NCBI GenBank assembly: GCA_000149265.1
Contig: CH002886.1
Coordinates: 243,644 to 307,643 of the forward strand
DNA length: 64,000 bases
Reading direction: 5' to 3'
From: Ciona savignyi
Taxonomy: Eukaryota > Chordata > Ascidiacea > Phlebobranchia > Cionidae
Part shown: positions 22,733 to 33,600 of the stretch, one piece after another
Numbering within the stretch: the stretch's first letter is position 1
How the letters are laid out: every line of letters starts with the position of its first letter
Translations under genes and position numbers: made by a program
Notes under the pieces: generated by a model
The model's database searches: none
Told to the model about the DNA's origin: nothing
What the model saw: only the letters and a program-made list of their open reading frames with translations

Positions 22733-24087
22733 TTGAGTAAAATGTCGTGTTGCCTCTGGAACAGGTGTCGTGTCGCCTCTATAAAACGCGTCGCCTCTAA
22801 AAAAAGATGGCGTATCGCCTCGGAAAAGTGGCGTGTCGCCTTGAAAAAAGTGGCATGTCGCCTTAAAAAAAGTGGCATGTAGCTTGTGTTAATTTTTGGT
22901 GAACAGCCCGTCTTGTCATTTCTATAACAAATTGGTAGTTAACCTGAGGAAATGTAGTATAATAGGAAAACAGGAAGTTAATAACAAAGTTCTCGTTTTA
23001 GTAATTTTCATGTTTTAAATCATTTTTTTATTATTTTAAGCTTACGGTACTTTTCGTATTTATTTAATGATGAAGAGAAGTTTGCATAAATAAATAAATT
23101 AATAAAAATCGAACGTATAGTATTTCAAAACCTTTTTCAAGGCAACATGTACCTAAATCATACACAACAATTTTGGTAAGGGGACTAACATCTGACCTAG
23201 TAATTACATTTGGCGCTATTACTCTTTTAGTATTTAGAGTTAATATCTGCTCCTTGATGACTTTGGACTGCACGACATTTTTGTCAAAACATTTGACAAA
23301 AAATGAATATAACTAAAAAAATATGTGGCCCCTTTTTTTAAATGAATTTTGTCATTTCCAATAGAACTATATTCTAAAAAGTGTCGAAAATATTTTTAGA
23401 AAACTATTTTTTAGAAAACTGGCGACAAGCCACTTTTTTGAGAAGAGATGTCACTTTTTCAAAGGCGACACGCGTCTATGGCGTCTCCAAAAATTGGCGA
23501 GTCGCAACGTTTGTTTGTGGTGGTTTTTGGTTGGGAGTTTCGTCCTATCTTAGTTCAAGTGCATCATCGGCGATTGTATTTTAGTACAAAGTGCATCATC
23601 GGCGATTGTATCGAGTAAAATGTCGTGTTGCCCCTGGAAGAGTGGCGTGTCCCGTCTAAAAACGTGTCGCCTCGGAAAAAGTGTCGTGTCGCCTTGAAAA
23701 AAGTGGCATGTCGCCTCTGAAAAAGTGGCGTGTGGCTTGTGTCAATTTTTGGTGAACAGCCCGTCTCGTCATTTCTTTTACAAATTGGGAGTTAACCTGA
23801 GGTACTGTTGTATGTGTAATAGGAAAACAGTTAAGTAATAAAAAACTTCTTGTTTCATCAATTTTTATGTTTTAAACCCATTTTTATTGTCTTTAAGCTT
23901 ACGGTACTTTTATATTTATTTAATGACGAAGGAAAAATTGTATAAACTAATAAAATTAATAAAAATCGATTGTACGTAATATTTCAAAACCAAACTCCCC
24001 GAATCGGGTTAAAGTACTTAAGTACGAAACACATGTATGTGATAAGAGACTTTTCGAAGCAATTGAATTAAATATTGAAATTTGAAT

Positions 24088-27000
24088 ATGCAGCACGACG
24101 ATGTAAGTTATTAAACACATTCTCGTTTTCCACTATTATAATTGTTTGTTTCCACTTCAGGTGCTATGGGATGTCATTGGCAACACTAATTACTGCTCAT
24201 ATAAAATAAAGTAAGTTCCGACGTTAAGTGTTTATTTTTGTGTGTCTTAAATGCCAGTAAAACCACATTCTTTAGATTCATAAATACTAGAATGATGGCC
24301 TGCATACTTCTTAATAACATGATAATTCGTTTTAAAGTAAAAAAATGTTAGTTTCGAATATTTGTTTAAATGCTGCTTGCATCTTGACCTTTGGTTTGCA
24401 CAATTATTGTGCCATTCTTGGCGTTGGTGGTGCAAACTTTTTTTTAAAATATACCCCTATCCTGTCCAGTTGCATTAAAAACTGCTGCTTAAATAGTTGG
24501 ACCCAAATTTGTCTTGGTATGCATAATTTCTTGTTGAAACTACCGCAGTATCGCTCTTGGCTGTGTAGAATCGAATTATGCCTATGTGACGTAAAATGAT
24601 ACTAGCTAACCTTAGCCCAAAGTGTTACTTTGTGTTACCTGCATGTTATATTGTCTTTTATTGGTGCTGTCCGTACAAAGTATAAGTTGTCTTAATATAA
24701 AATATGAATTAAAAATTAACATAAATCATATCTAAAATATTAATTGCTTCATTTTTAAGCAGAAACCTTTTTTATGGAGTCAGTATAAGGTTGTCATTAG
24801 ATCTGATTAGCTTTGCTTTCCCTCACCACAATATATTTTTAAACTGCCTAACAGAGGTATGTGTTAATAGGAATTTGGGCTTCAGCTGTGTATGAAATAT
24901 TTTTACACATTTGTTGTTGTTTTCTTCGTTGATTGTTGTTTGTATTTAGGGCCAAAAACTTTAAACAATTTTCCTATATCTTGCTTGAATACAGACTGGA
25001 ACCAAACTCTGTGCAAGTAATAAATGGTACATAATGTAACAATGTCTGCGAATTGACTGGTCATACAAGTTACTTTCTTTTATTGCCAGGCATAACTATT
25101 AATAAAATATGCCAGAGAGTGTATTATATAAAATTGAGGGTTGAAGCAAAGCATATATAACTCAATAAAACACTTTTTAGAATTGTTAATTTGTATTTCT
25201 TTTTTAAAATGGAATAAAGTATCATTCTGAATTATGTTATAAAAATTGATACTGCTAATACCCTCCATATACTAAATATTCTATTTTGAATATTCTATTG
25301 GTAAATTTTATATATCATTTTCAGCTCTCTATGCTATAGTAATAAAAAAAACTTAGTGTAAATGTGAATATGTATTTATTTTCAAATTTATTGCAATATT
25401 TTCAACAGAGCACGAACATCTAAGACACAGCGGTTTTGTAAAAATGAAAACAATGTAACCGGTTTATGCAATAGAAACTCATGCCCACTGTCGAACAGTC
25501 AATATGCGACTATACGAGAGGAGAAAGGTAAGGTTTATCTGTAGGAATTAGTGTTGTACGAACCACCACTACTTTTCCCACTCTATGGAATGTCTTTACT
25601 GTGCATTCTTCTTCAGGCTTTTCTTGTTTTCAATTTAGTTTTAAATAATTGTCTATTCTTTACTGCGATTTTGTTTTGGCATATTTTCTTAAATTGTTTA
25701 TTTAATTTTTCTCTGTGTGCTGTAACGACTTTCATTATTCAAATTTTCCACACTTTGCTTTTGTTATAGTTTAAAGTGTGCATTCATTTTAATTTTGTCT
25801 TTCAAGGTAAATACTAATAAACTAAACCAAGTAGTTTAATGATTTTAACATGAAATCTTAATTTACTGCACCATAAAACATTACATTTAAAAAGGATATT
25901 TTTACCTAAGATGTTTATTTTCAAAGTTTATACGATTCTGGATACCAACCAAGATTTTAGACATTTTGAACAGACAAAACACCTAAAAATTCTGGACTAA
26001 TCTCAAATGTGCTTTGTTTGTATTATGAATCAATTTCTTGTATTTGTTCACCAAATTTTGCCTTGCTATGTATTGTGTTTAAAATGATTATTCACCAGGT
26101 GTTTGTTATCTTTATATGAAGACAATCGAGCGTGCTGCCTTCCCCGCACGGATGTGGGAAAAAGTTAAATTATCACGGAATTATGAGAAAGCTCTGCAAC
26201 AGATCGACGAACACCTTGTATATTGGCCATATTTCCTGCGGCACAAGTGCAAACAGAGATACACGAAAATATTTCAATACTTAATACGAATTCGGAAGCT
26301 GACGCTCAAAAGACAGTAAGATACATGCAACAGACAAAATTTAAGTGTGTTTGCATGTTTACAATTAAAATGACTATTTTGGTTTCATTTGATTAGGGCG
26401 AAGTAAGATTTGCCAACGCTATGATGTTGTTTAGTGGTCAGCATGGGGATTGAATCTGGGATCCCAGGGTTGCGACTGTTCTGATTAACCTCCAGTGACT
26501 CGAAACCTGTATTTCAGGAAAAAGTTGGTTCCCATCAGCAAGAAGGTTGATAGAAGGGAAGCCAAGCGTGAGGTACGACTATCTCTCAATATGTTTTCAT
26601 CTAATTTATAGTCATTTTTGTAATAATGCAACATACAAGTTATGTATAAATTTCTTAACAAACAGTCATAAAACTTCGATGGAAAGAAATGTTACTTGGT
26701 ATTAAATTTCTATGTTGATTATAATCCTAGTTTCTAAGCTAATTTAAAGTTACTCACTAATTTATCTCTTTACAAACAATAATTGTCTGACAGTTACTGA
26801 TTTAACACACATCATTCAACACTCACAATGGTTTTACACAATACAGCTATGGTGTAGTAATTCCACCTAATATACAGACATGTGACAATTCTACACAATA
26901 CACTGATGCAATAATGTTATGGCCCTTGTTTCCCCTTGGTGGAGTAACAATAGACAAGTTTATGACAGGTCCTTCATACAATATGATTACTTTCTCCCAT

Positions 27001-29484
27001 TGAAATACTATTTAGTTAAATAATATTGACACTTTTGCAGCAAAAAGCCATGATAGCTGCTCAACTCGACACAGCGATTGAAAAAGAGCTTTTAACTCGA
27101 TTGAAACAAGGCACATACGGTGATATTTACAACTTTCCTGCAACTGCGTTCGATCGAGCAATGGAACAGGAGGAGATAGAGAGCGAAAGTGAAACGGAAT
27201 CTGTGGATGAACAGGAATCAGAGGTTGATACTCCCGTGATTAACGTAGTACCAAGCTTTAATTTAAATAAACCTTCAACCAAGTATTGCTTTAAATGCTA
27301 TATGTGGGCTCTGTATCCGAAGGCTCTAAATGGCATGGTGTGGCATATATATTATTTTTTTGTTTAATATAATTTAAACATTCATTTACAATGGCAAACA
27401 GAATGATTGTATTTGCGCAAATGGTATATAGAATTTACATTTAAAAATGTGTTGGTTTAAATGATATTATGCTGACAATCCAGCTTGTGGGTTGATGTAA
27501 TCAAGATATGTTGCAGGATGAAGTTGAATTTGTTGAAGAATTTGAAGAATCCGATGCAAGCGATATTGAAGTAAATATAGCNNNNNNNNNNNNNNNNNNN
27601 NNNNNNNNNNNNNNNNNNNNNNNNNNNNNNNNNNNNNNNNNNNNNNNNNNNNNNNNNNNNNNNNNNNNNNNNNNNNNNNNNNNNNNNNNNNNNNNNNNNN
27701 NNNNNNNNNNNNNNNNNNNNNNNNNNNNNNNNNNNNNNNNNNNNNNNNNNNNNNNNNNNNNNNNNNNNNNNNNNNNNNNNNNNNNNNNNNNNNNNNNNNN
27801 NNNNNNNNNNNNNNNNNNNNNNNNNNNNNNNNNNNNNNNNNNNNNNNNNNNNNNNNNNNNNNNNNNNNNNNNNNNNNNNNNNNNNNNNNNNNNNNNNNNN
27901 NNNNNNNNNNNNNNNNNNNNNNNNNNNNNNNNNNNNNNNNNNNNNNNNNNNNNNNNNNNNNNNNNNNNNNNNNNNNNNNNNNNNNNNNNNNNNNNNNNNN
28001 NNNNNNNNNNNNNNNNNNNNNNNNNNNNNNNNNNNNNNNNNNNNNNNNNNNNNNNNNNNNNNNNNNNNNNNNNNNNNNNNNNNNNNNNNNNNNNNNNNNN
28101 NNNNNNNNNNNNNNNNNNNNNNNNNNNNNNNNNNNNNNNNNNNNNNNNNNNNNNNNNNNNNNNNNNNNNNNNNNNNNNNNNNNNNNNNNNNNNNNNNNNN
28201 NNNNNNNNNNNNNNNNNNNNNNNNNNNNNNNNNNNNNNNNNNNNNNNNNNNNNNNNNNNNNNNNNNNNNNNNNNNNNNNNNNNNNNNNNNNNNNNNNNNN
28301 NNGGGTGGGCAACATACGGCCCGCGGGCCGGCCCGTGAACGAATTTCGACCGGCTCCCAGACTGTATCTAACAATAACAAGGCCCAGGTCCGGCCCGCTG
28401 TCTGTATCCAACCACACACTAATGTAGTCCAACGTATGATAGGATAGGTTATTCATCTTTATCCCTGTAAATGGAAAAACCTTGGGGGTTAAAACACGGG
28501 CAATCGTCAGATCACCTCGCGCCCATCGTCGGGTTACCAGAGCTATTGCAGTGTGTTGTATGATCGACACGTTCCTTCAATTTGGTAAAACCCATTAATC
28601 CGCTGGGTTCAGGCAATGTCCGTAAAGTGCCTTGCCCAAAGACACAACCGTCTAGCCAGCGACTAGTTTCCCTAAAGTTGGCTATCGCTCTACTCTTGTT
28701 ATTGCGAGCTGGTGAATTAAACAATTGCCTTAGTGAACAAACAATTGTGTTAGCATACTTTTTAAACAAACAATATAAGGTTAAAACCATAGACTCCTTG
28801 AAAAATTCTTTAAGGAGTTTATGGTTAAAACAGAAAGCGTTGTAAACATCAGACACTACTTGGTACTTAGTATCAACGTGACTGTTATTGTTAGTTTTTC
28901 TTCAGCTCGTATCAGTTATATTTAAATTTTTAAATATAAATGGATTTTATAAATTATTAAGGATTATTAACCATGGAATATCCTATGATTTCGAGCATTT
29001 AACAAAGATTGGATACCAAAGTATTTTTACAAAGGTTGGCAACAAAGCAGTATGTTTACTGTATGGTCAGAGTGTTGCGGTATTATAATAGTACAACATT
29101 AGTCGTCAATATTTTACGAAACTATGGCAATAATTTAGTGAATAAATATGTGGTTAAGTTATTGAATATTATTCATCTAATAATCCGGCCAACCAAGAAC
29201 TTCATTTTCCCACATCTGGCCCGCCTACTAGAAAAGTTGCCCTCCCCTGAATTAGACCTTGTCGCTAAACCCACTTAAAAAATAAAATTACTGATTAGTT
29301 TAAAAGATGCGTTAAAACTGAGATATTTACTTTCTTCTAGGAGACAATGGTTGGTGGGGAATCCCCAGAAGAATCTTCTGAAGATGAGGTGGAACCAGTG
29401 AAACGGAAACGAGCCAAAGTTCAAATCGAATACGAACATGAACACGCAGCCCCTCCCAGAGAAAGAATTAAAAACGACTTCTAA
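24088..29484 (+). CDS. mak16: MAK16, nuclear factor for 60S ribosomal subunit assembly, at least 8 exons
   Basis: Exons: 24088-24102, 24161-24210, 25409-25527, 26099-26315, 26518-26572, 27041-27223 (donor uncertain; 27244 is an alternative), 27517-27570 and 29341-29484. Phases agree and give about 278 aa, slightly shorter than other MAK16 proteins. The N terminus MQHDDVLWDVIG is followed by a Cys-containing L28e-like segment ([25 protein letters not shown]). Next come [43 protein letters not shown] and [18 protein letters not shown], the core of the Mak16 domain. An acidic Glu/Ser-rich region and a basic [12 protein letters not shown] tail complete it. MAK16 acts in the nucleolus on early pre-60S particles (family knowledge). 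The last intron holds the sequence gap, so an additional acidic exon could be missing. An AATAAA occurs at 29667-29672. Confidence 0.95.
27582..28302. other. Assembly gap (721 unknown bases)
   Basis: A run of N inside MAK16 between the exon ending 27570 and the last exon at 29341. Its true length is unknown. Frames spanning it are meaningless. Confidence 0.99.
28303..28437. mobile_element. hAT-like element fragment at the gap edge
   Basis: Starts GGGTGGGCAACATACGGCCC and contains GGCCCGCGGGCCGG, a pattern found at the termini of several hAT-type elements. The left terminus is in the gap; no right terminus or target duplication can be seen. Confidence 0.5.
28439..28671 (-). repeat. SINE, 5'-truncated (main family), in MAK16 last intron
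   Basis: From the inverted tail AGGATAGGTTATTCATCTTT through CGCGCCCATCGTCGGGTTAC to CTAGCCAGCGACTAGTTTCC; the tRNA-like head is absent. Confidence 0.8.
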
Positions 29485-29666
29485 TTTATTTCTTTTTTTG
29501 ATATATTAGGGAAGGGATACAACACTTGCAGTTTTTTCTCATCGGAGGTTTTGAAAGAATCTTATTGGGATTCTTGTTACTACAATTTGACTCGTTGGGA
29601 AATTATCATACAACTCCATCATATCATTCTATTCGAATTGCAAGATATTATAGCTTCACATACAGC

Positions 29667-29672
29667 AATAAA
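29667..29672 (+). terminator. mak16: Putative MAK16 polyadenylation signal
   Basis: AATAAA located 183 bases after the MAK16 stop codon. Confidence 0.4.
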
Positions 29673-29769
29673 TTCTATGAAAGTCCCTTGTTCAAATGTG
29701 TAGTGGCAGACAAAATGACTGTGCCTGCTGTGCACTGTACGAAGTTGGTTGTATAGAACACCATTTTCC

Positions 29770-30009
29770 ACTTTATTTCCACCCTGTGATGAGGAAAACC
29801 CAAGGGGGTTAACACACGGGCAATTGTCCGATTACCTCGCGCCCATTGTCGGGTCACCGGAGCTATTGCAGTGTGGTGTGTATGATTATGACGTTCATTT
29901 ACGTTGATAGAAACCATCATTTCACTGTGTTCAGGCAATGTCCATTAAGTTCTAATTTGCAACCTTTTGGTTGAAAGGCGACGCACTAAACAACCAAGTT
30001 AATCGGTCG
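29770..30009 (-). repeat. SINE copy (main family), diverged
   Basis: Contains CAAGGGGGTTAACACACGGG, CCTCGCGCCCATTGTCGGGT, GGAGCTATTGCAGTGTGGTG, AGGCAATGTCCATTAAGTTC and the head relict GAAAGGCGACGCACTAAAC. Confidence 0.75.
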
Positions 30010-30117
30010 TAATTCTGTTTGGTTTGGGTCCACCGTCGGGATATCCTTGTTTTTTCATATAATGTTTTGATTAACTAATGATTTGATTAAAATATTCGTT
30101 CTGATATAGTTTAACTG

Positions 30118-30240
30118 GTTAACTTGGTTCAGGTGATGTCCGTTAAGTTTCTTACCAAAGGAGCCAACCGACCAAGTCATAGTAAATTTCGATTCAACCA
30201 CCTTTCCGCTTTTCGGTCTCAGAACTAACCACATGAGCTG
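30118..30240 (-). repeat. Degenerate SINE 5' part
   Basis: Words GTTCAGGTGATGTCCGTTAAG and CCAACCGACCAAGTCATAG match the head-proximal half of the main SINE in inverted orientation, with many changes. Confidence 0.5.
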
Positions 30241-30531
30241 TAATACCGTGCAGGGTTGCGTGCTTGGGAGCGTGACGCCAAAACATGTCTCGCTAGGTTG
30301 TAAATGACATATTCGTTCAGGAATGGGGACTTTGTTTCCCGGACATAACGCTGCAAAAGATTTATTTTTAAAAACAAATTTTATTTATTGAACAATTAAT
30401 AGATTCACACTGTACTAAAAATAACAAAATATGAAATAATAAAATTATTGTTAGGTACCTTAATATTTAAAAAGAAATAAAACAATTTGTTATTTAAGCG
30501 CGAATACTAATTCTAAAAGACGATTCCGAGG

Positions 30532-30561
30532 TATAAAAAGCACGTTTCTGGCCTTTCACTT
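30532..30561 (+). promoter_or_regulatory. TATA box and initiator-like motif upstream of the CACUL1-like gene
   Basis: TATAAAAA at 30532-30539 is followed at 30555-30561 by TTCACTT, whose A at 30558 is 26 bases from the first T of the TATA box. The start codon lies at 30650, leaving a 5' UTR of about 92 bases. Confidence 0.55.
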
Positions 30562-30649
30562 AGTCAGCGAGTTGTTGTCAAAACTTTCGAATACTTACAT
30601 GCATGGTTAACGAAGATGTTTAAGCTCTTTGTCCCCAATAACTAATCGC

Positions 30650-33600
30650 ATGGATTCGTATATTTGTGCTCAAAACAATACTACAAGTGCTAAAAACATT
30701 ATGGAAAACCCAGGCATTGCCCCAGATTGCCGTCAAGATCAAACTGTGTGTAAGTTTCATTTGTTTTCTTTTACTTTGCTCACTCCACAATACAACAATC
30801 CGGGTAAGTTAATAATCCTCTGCACACTTCTCTAGTCGGAACAATGAGCTAAACTTATATCACACTACTAGTACCGTATTCTACCAACCTTTTTTAGGTT
30901 TGGCGGCCGCGTCCGCTATATTTATTACATTATATCTTTTTTTTAATGACGTGTTTAACGACTGTTCGTTTTGCCGTCTTTTCCCGTTCCTGTGTCGAGA
31001 TTATATTCGTTTGCCATTTTTAAAAAACTGGGGCAAAAAATAAATAAACTAATAAACTAAACTAAACCTTTAAAGAGCGTATATTTAGCAGATGGATAGG
31101 ATATTCATGTTTATTACTGTAAGTAAGAATCCAAGGGGGTTAACACACAGGCAATCTTCAGATTACCTCGCGCCCACCTTCGGGTTACCAGAACTATTGA
31201 AGTGTGTTGTGTATGATTCACACATTTCTTTAATTTAGTAAAACACATTAATCCGCTGGATTCAGGCAATGTCCGTTAAGTGCCTTGCCCAAGGACAAAA
31301 CCGACAAACTAGCGACCAGTTTCAAACCAGCAACCTTTTGGTTAAAAGACGGCACACTAAACCACTAGACTAATCTTTCGGACGAAAAGCCTGGTACATT
31401 AGTACGCCACATTTCAGCGAAAAACCAGTATGGAAAGTACGGCAGCTGCACACTCGAGTTTTATATCCCTGCGTCTTTGCACACTTGGTTCATTCTATAC
31501 ACGCTCGCGAGCTGGCGGGCAGATTATTATTTTTTTTTATACTGAGCGAACGCACGGGAGCCAGCTTATATGAGAAACAAACAAACGATGCGCCGGCTCG
31601 TGAGCGTGTGGATACGGTAGATTTAGGATAGAATAATATGTTTGTTTAAGATTTGACAAAACAGTCATAAAAAGGAGATTGTGTGCACACTTGAAATGTG
31701 CACTCTTGGACGTTTTTACACTGCACACTTTGGTGCGTGCACACTCAAGATCTCGGCGAAAAGTGACGTACTTTCCATACTGGGCCAAAGGGTTGCAAGT
31801 TTGGAACTAGTCGCTGTTTAGTAGGTTGCGTCCTCGAGCCAGGCTTGAACCCAGTGGATGTTCTTAAAACATAATGCAAATCGCCAAAGTACTAAGCTAA
31901 ACGGTATTTAAAACGCTAATTTTTTATTCAGATGTTGAATCTGTTAGTTTAGAGATGTTTGAGAACATCTGCTGGCCGGAATTGAAGCGAGTGGTTTCCA
32001 ACTTGTTACAGGTGGAACGGTATGATCAGTGCAACAAAATATCCTTCCAAGATATGTATAGGTAACATCAGTTCTGCAAAAAGTTTTCTAGCTAACCATG
32101 TGTTAAATCCCAGCTGCGTATACAAATGCATATGCAGCAGACACGCGGAGCGGCTACACTACAGCCTTCTTGAATTGGTCTCCGTACATCTGCAAAGCGT
32201 ATCATTGATGCTCGAGCCTGGTGTGACCATACAAAGCAAATGTCAATATATCGGCCAGTGCTTGGAAGTGCTTCGCAAATACGGCAGAGCCCTGCATGAA
32301 ATTGTTCCCATTTTTACATACCTGGTGAGTTTCCATGGCATCCTATTTTATTATCCTGCGACACTTAGCTGCAATTACCGAAGTTATTACAGTTACAGCA
32401 ATTTACTTCTTCTAAATTTATTGTTATAACGTATTGAAGTAATAAGCTTCAAGTACCGGCAATCGCAAAAAAACATTGTAACGTTCGACAGATTAGTATA
32501 GTGGGGTGCGGCGCCTTTTAGCCGAAGGGTTGCAGGTACAAAACTGGTCACTAGCTAGTCGGTTGTATCCTTGGGCAAGGCACTTAACGAACATTGCTTG
32601 AACCCAGTGGATAATTGGTTCTACTAAGTTAAAGGAACGTCAGAATTTACAAAACACACTACAAAAGCTCCAGTTACGTGATCGTGGACGCAAGGTGATC
32701 TGACGATTGCCCGTGTGTTTACCCCCTTGTTTTTTTCCATTTAGTGGCATAAACATAAATATCATATCCTTAACCCAACAATATGCTTTTCCTTTTAAAT
32801 TGTTTTCTTCTTTCTACAGAATCGAGTTTACATCACACCCATATTGAACTCCAACTTGGAGGATCAACTTTTAAATCTTTTCAAACTGCATGTCATCGAT
32901 AAACATGCTTTAACTTTAATAGGTAATATTACATTAATTCGTTATTATAATATATTTCGTTATTCTGACAACGTAGTAATGTTTTGCTGGCAAGCCGACT
33001 GTGCGATAGATTGTTAGTATATTTTACTATATCTGTGGCCGTGGAGATAGTATCCACAAGACAATGGAGAGATTTTTGTATGAATCATTTATCTACCTAT
33101 TGTAATAGATTTTGTACCTTTTACTGCATGTGGTTATCTATCAAATGCTTGTGTGATAACACAGTATGGTCTAAAAACCTTCAATCCGATGTAACCTGTG
33201 AATCCTAAATATTTTATAAACATCGTTACCACACACAGTCAACTTTTTTAATTATTGGTAAAATAGTAACCTAAGGAATTTGGGGTTAAATCCAACAAAT
33301 GAATTACTTGGAAACATCATAATACCTAACGCTCACAATTCATTTAATGCACAAAATATTTTTTTATAAACCAATTTCTAGTTGGAATGGAGCATTAACT
33401 GTTAAGTTATGAGAATTATTTGTTATTAGTTCCAAGAGCTTAACCGGTATCTGCTGAGCAGGTGGTAGGTATCGAGCACACAACCTTTTAGTTGTTAGCC
33501 AACTGAGCTATCAGGTGTAATGTCTACTGGAGCTAATACACTGGATTCCAGGCGCAATGAAATGTGTTCGGAAAATCCCGTTCTCCGTTGAACCAGCGGT

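Larger units (their letters stand above)
21552..23990. repeat. Tandemly duplicated repeat unit containing a GTGTCGCC minisatellite
   Basis: Unit A is about 21610-23148 (interrupted by a 950-bp insertion at 21781-22730) and unit B about 23150-23990. Shared stretches include ACAATTTTGGTAAGGG, CTAACATCTGACC, TTTGTGGTGGTTTTTGGTTG, GTGCATCATCGGCGAT, GAGTAAAATGTCGTGTTGCC, GGTGAACAGCCCGTCT and AAGCTTACGGTAC. Each unit has an array of a unit of roughly 22-24 bases like AAAAGTGGC(G/A)TGTCGCCTTG. Unit B also carries an inverted version of that array at about 23405-23500. A SINE-head remnant lies at about 21552-21600. No coding capacity seen. Confidence 0.75.

Noticed and set aside
26430..26515. tRNA-like stretch with GATTGAATCTGGGATCCC in a MAK16 intron
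   Set aside because: Only a loose B-box resemblance and no A box at a usable distance.
27457..28570. Long frames running through the N block
   Set aside because: They are open only because unknown bases contain no stop codons.
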